A DNA stretch of 64,000 nt. Source: Clostridiales bacterium (lineage in GTDB: Bacteria; Bacillota; Clostridia; Saccharofermentanales; Saccharofermentanaceae). Positions 60,884 to 64,000 of this stretch are shown here, in pieces. The position numbers were made by a program, and so were the translations under genes. Each line of letters starts with the position of its first letter. Position 1 is the stretch's first letter. The stretch spans positions 62,001-126,000 of the forward strand of contig JAFWMQ010000007.1 in assembly GCA_017510605.1 (NCBI GenBank). The letters run 5' to 3'. The notes beneath the pieces were generated by a model. The model saw nothing but the letters and a program-made list of their open reading frames with translations, had not been told where the DNA came from and did no database searches.

Positions 60884-62089
60884 TTATGTATCGATTATCT
60901 CGAGTCCGCCGCCTTCGCTTTCAGCCGGCTCAGTGTCAGCAGGTTCTGTCTCATCTGATCTGGTCCAGTTCTCGCTGTACTTCTCGATATTATCCTCATG
61001 CTGGGAAAGCGTGGTTGCAAATGCCGTACCGCCGTCAATTCCGGTAGCACAGAAATACATGTAGTTGCATCCCGGCTCAGGGTAAAGAGCAGCTGAAATA
61101 GCATCAAGTCCCGGCATGCAGATAGGTCCCGGAGGAAGTCCCGGATGCGTATAAGTATTATAAGGACTGTCAATGTTCAGCTCAGCATCAGTATGAAGGA
61201 TCGAAGCCTTGCCTCCGTTTATCTCTACAAGATAATTTATCGTTGCAGAAGATCCGAGGAATCTCATATCTTCGTCATCAGAACCAAGTCTGTTATGGAA
61301 AACCGCAGAAATAAGCATCATGTCACCGGGTCTGCCGGTCTCCATCTGAATGACTGAAGCCAGAGTGATTATCTCATCCATCGAATAACCAAGCCTCTGG
61401 GCTCTTACATAGTATTCATCGTAAAGCTTGCTCTGCGTATTATTGAGAAATCTTCTGATGATAGATTCCGGACTTGCGTTAACATCGAAATAGTAAGTAT
61501 CAGGATAAAGATATCCTGAAAGAATAAAGTCTCTTCCTTCCTTGACTTCGATCTGGGAGACAAATTCGTAGTCCGTAAAAAGATTCGGAGAATTCATGCA
61601 TTTATCGAATTCTTCATCGTCAAAATTCAGTCCGGCATCATGCAGGATCTTCTTTATCTCGTAATATGTCGAACCTTCCGGGATAGTGACCTTAACCGCT
61701 TCAGGTTCAAGTGTCAGGAAAAACATGAGCTCATCATAAGAAAAGCCCTTCAAAAGGTAATGCGTTCCCGCTACATATGCCCCGTCAAAACCATTTAATT
61801 TACTGATGATCGAAAATAAGAACTTATTGGTGATAAGCCCTTCGTCATAAAGCTTTTCAGCAATATCAGAAGTAGAATCACCGTTTTTGATAAAGATCGT
61901 AACTGCGCCTTCGGTATCAGCCTTGATCTTGTATTTTCCCGCTTCGATCTCGCTCTTTAAAGTGTTGAATCTTTTGTCCTGGGAAATGACATAGTTATAA
62001 CCGACGTAAATGCCGCCTACGGCAAATCCGAATAACAGTACGATAACGATCAATATTCTGAGAGCGACCCTGACTTTGCCGGATAACAT
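60884..62089 (-). CDS. mltG: Endolytic murein transglycosylase MltG
   Basis: This 401-residue protein has an N-terminal transmembrane anchor (about residues 9-30), a LysM-like segment (ITIFIKNGDS-type, visible as VTIFIKNGDSTSDIAEKL) and the YceG/MltG catalytic domain. Key motifs are LASVIQMETGRPGDMMLISA with the catalytic Glu near residue 247 and SPYNTYTHPGLPPGPICMPG near 308. It cuts nascent glycan strands at the membrane and limits their length. A C-terminal acidic tail of about 35 residues is present. It lies 33 bases after typA in the same direction. Confidence 0.94.
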   Translation of the reverse strand: MLSGKVRVALRILIVIVLLFGFAVGGIYVGYNYVISQDKRFNTLKSEIEAGKYKIKADTEGAVTIFIKNGDSTSDIAEKLYDEGLITNKFLFSIISKLNGFDGAYVAGTHYLLKGFSYDELMFFLTLEPEAVKVTIPEGSTYYEIKKILHDAGLNFDDEEFDKCMNSPNLFTDYEFVSQIEVKEGRDFILSGYLYPDTYYFDVNASPESIIRRFLNNTQSKLYDEYYVRAQRLGYSMDEIITLASVIQMETGRPGDMMLISAVFHNRLGSDDEDMRFLGSSATINYLVEINGGKASILHTDAELNIDSPYNTYTHPGLPPGPICMPGLDAISAALYPEPGCNYMYFCATGIDGGTAFATTLSQHEDNIEKYSENWTRSDETEPADTEPAESEGGGLEIIDT

Positions 62090-62122
62090 CAGTTAACAAT
62101 CACCCCCGATTAAGATTTGCGA

Positions 62123-63973
62123 TCAGGCGTCCTTCTTCTGTTTAGCAAGTGTCTTGGCACGCAGATCATTATTAAGTATCTTCTTGCGAAGTCTGATGCT
62201 CTGAGGAGTTACTTCACAAAGCTCATCATCTTCAACAAATTCCAGGCACTGCTCAAGGGAGAAAATAAGGGGAGGTGTAAGACGCATAGCATCGTCAGCT
62301 CCTGCAGAACGCATGTTGGTTACATGCTTCTTCTTGCAGACATTAACGGTAATATCATCAGGCTTAGGATTGACACCTACGATCATGCCTTCATATACCG
62401 GTGTGCCTGCTCCGATGAAGAGTGCTCCTCTATCCTGAGCATTGTACAATCCGTAGGTTACAGCGGTGCCGGTCTCGAATGCTACGAGCACTCCCTGGCC
62501 TCTGGTCTCGATGTCACCTGCGAAGGGTTCAAAGCCCGAGATAACGGAGTTCATTATACCATTGCCCTTAGTGTCGGTCAAAAACTCGGTACGGTATCCG
62601 AGAAGTCCTCTTGACGGAATCTTGAACTCAAGACGGGTATATCCTTTTGTCGGAGGAAGCATGTTGAGAAGCTCGCCTTTACGCTTTCCGATCTTCTCCA
62701 TAACAGGTCCCACAAATTCCTCAGGAACATCGATTACAAGTTCTTCTACAGGCTCTGAAAGCACTCCGTCGATCTCCTTCATGATGACCTTCGGCTTGCT
62801 GACCTGGAACTCATATCCTTCACGGCGCATTGTCTCGATAAGGACAGAGAGATGAAGCTCTCCTCTTCCCTTTACGATAAATGCCTCCGTAGTATCTGTT
62901 TCTTCAACTCTCATGGAAACGTTTGTCTCGATCTCCTTGAAAAGCCTGTCTCTGAGATGACGGGAAGTAACATACTTTCCTTCCTGGCCTGCAAAAGGAC
63001 TGTCATTGACCGAGAATGTCATAGCAATAGTCGGCTCATCGATCTTTACAAACGGAAGCGGTTCAGGATTAAGCGCATCGCAGAGAGTATCACCGATGTT
63101 GATATCTGCAATACCTGCAACGCATACGATCTCACCGATGGAAGCTGATTCGACTTCCTCACGGCCGAGATTGTGGAATCTCATAAGCTTGACTACACGT
63201 GCATTTCTCTTGCCGTCTTCGCCATAGGTTACGAGGGCAACATTCTCACCCTGCTTTATTGTTCCTCTCTCAACTCTTCCTACACCGATCCTGCCGATAT
63301 AAGGATCCGAATCGATATTGGATACGAGGAGCTGCATTGTACCGTCAGGATCTCCGACAGGACAAGGTGTGTACTTAACGACTGTATCAAGGAGAGGTGT
63401 GAAATCAAGTTCTTTTCCTGCTTCATATTCCTTGAGATCAAGAGTTGCTATACATGTCTTTCCGGATGTATAAACAACGGGGAATTCAAGCTGTTCGTCA
63501 TCTGCACCGAGCTCGATAAAAAGATCAAGGACCATATCAACGACTTCAAGAGGTCTTGCGTCGGGACGGTCGATCTTGTTGATACATACGATAGGCTTAA
63601 GGCCTAATTCCAATGCCTTGTGAAGAACGAATCTTGTCTGCGGCATAGGGCCGTCAAAAGCGTCAACAACGAGAAGAACGGAGTCAACCATCTTAAGAAC
63701 ACGCTCAACCTCGCCTCCGAAGTCAGCGTGACCGGGAGTGTCAACTACATTGATGCGGATGCCCTTGTAGTCAATGGCAGTATTCTTAGCAAGGATCGTG
63801 ATGCCTCTTTCACGCTCAAGATCGTTGCTGTCCATGACCTGCTCAACGACTGTCTCGTTCTCACGGTAAACGCCTGCCTGCTTGAGCATGGAGTCAACAA
63901 TGGTTGTCTTTCCATGGTCTACGTGAGCGATGATCGCAATGTTCCTTAAGTTCTCGATAGTAGTGACTGCCAT
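62123..63973 (-). CDS. typA: Ribosome-associated GTPase TypA/BipA
   Basis: This 616-residue translational GTPase has the G1 loop [14 protein letters not shown] at about residues 14-27, the switch I region [12 protein letters not shown] near 55, [16 protein letters not shown] near 78 and [10 protein letters not shown] near 131. BipA-type domains III, V and the unique C-terminal domain follow ([24 protein letters not shown], split: [24 protein letters not shown]). It assists 50S subunit assembly, especially at low temperature. The start at 63973 has GGAGAAATTTT upstream. It heads the operon with mltG and the U32 gene; its promoter lies beyond the window edge. Confidence 0.96.
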   Translation of the reverse strand: MAVTTIENLRNIAIIAHVDHGKTTIVDSMLKQAGVYRENETVVEQVMDSNDLERERGITILAKNTAIDYKGIRINVVDTPGHADFGGEVERVLKMVDSVLLVVDAFDGPMPQTRFVLHKALELGLKPIVCINKIDRPDARPLEVVDMVLDLFIELGADDEQLEFPVVYTSGKTCIATLDLKEYEAGKELDFTPLLDTVVKYTPCPVGDPDGTMQLLVSNIDSDPYIGRIGVGRVERGTIKQGENVALVTYGEDGKRNARVVKLMRFHNLGREEVESASIGEIVCVAGIADINIGDTLCDALNPEPLPFVKIDEPTIAMTFSVNDSPFAGQEGKYVTSRHLRDRLFKEIETNVSMRVEETDTTEAFIVKGRGELHLSVLIETMRREGYEFQVSKPKVIMKEIDGVLSEPVEELVIDVPEEFVGPVMEKIGKRKGELLNMLPPTKGYTRLEFKIPSRGLLGYRTEFLTDTKGNGIMNSVISGFEPFAGDIETRGQGVLVAFETGTAVTYGLYNAQDRGALFIGAGTPVYEGMIVGVNPKPDDITVNVCKKKHVTNMRSAGADDAMRLTPPLIFSLEQCLEFVEDDELCEVTPQSIRLRKKILNNDLRAKTLAKQKKDA

Positions 63974-64000
63974 AAAATTTCTCCGAAAAAATAGATCAGT

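Overview
The window looks like chromosome from an anaerobic Firmicute of the class Clostridia, probably a gut or rumen relative of Lachnospiraceae or Saccharofermentanaceae. Supporting signs are strong AGGAGG-type ribosome binding sites, TTGACA/TATAAT promoters, butyrate kinase, a T-box-controlled trp operon, CsoR and ArsR metal regulators, and AmmeMemoRadiSam, CPBP, DUF4037, DUF4422 and GGGtGRT families. Placement below class is a guess. No rRNA, tRNA, CRISPR array, phage or complete insertion sequence was found. Layout: 0-3 kb holds the start of metE with a divergent LysR regulator, then a zinc-ribbon membrane protein pair. 3-8.3 kb holds an AmmeMemoRadiSam pair and a zinc/cadmium efflux unit (ArsR repressor, HMA metallochaperone, P1B-type ATPase). 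8.5-14.7 kb holds HU, a CPBP protease, butyrate kinase plus phosphotransacetylase, a lipoprotein and a DUF4037 protein. 14.7-20.9 kb holds a two-component system and a copper unit (CsoR, then a CopA ATPase with CopZ fused to its C-terminus). 21-32 kb holds a YfhO-type GT-C protein and a surface-polysaccharide operon (phosphoglycosyl transferase, DUF4422 protein, Wzx, GT52-like sialyltransferase, Wzy-like protein, lipoprotein). 32-37.8 kb holds a DMT exporter, an NhaC antiporter, the GGGtGRT/NifU-like pair and a diguanylate cyclase. 37.8-42.5 kb holds trpDCFBA behind a Trp T-box; trpEG is absent. 42.6-56.3 kb holds two convergent glycan operons: an amino-sugar/ATP-grasp/flippase/CsbB-like operon on the plus strand and a pseudaminic-acid-type operon on the minus strand. 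56.4-64 kb holds a DUF4190 protein, an AI-2E-type permease, a tiny peptide transcription unit, and the typA-mltG-U32 operon. How the genes fit together: much of the window builds and decorates a cell-surface glycan. PseC/G/H/I/F-type enzymes would supply a CMP-activated nonulosonic acid, and the GT52-like transferase is a candidate user. The GT2 protein at 47.5 kb, the flippases and the YfhO protein resemble the CsbB/GtcA/YfhO extracytoplasmic glycosylation scheme. Most unusual signals: (i) a family of at least eight short palindromes with core GGTC[A/T]GACC confined to 4.1-13.7 kb, sitting at gene boundaries and supplying stop codons or C-terminal codons; (ii) an in-frame CopA-CopZ fusion that keeps a canonical internal ribosome binding site for a 69-residue CopZ; (iii) a nonulosonic acid operon lacking PseB but carrying a class III aminotransferase and an aldo/keto reductase; (iv) an independent 21-23 codon peptide gene; (v) a promoter that abuts the start codon of the polysaccharide operon.
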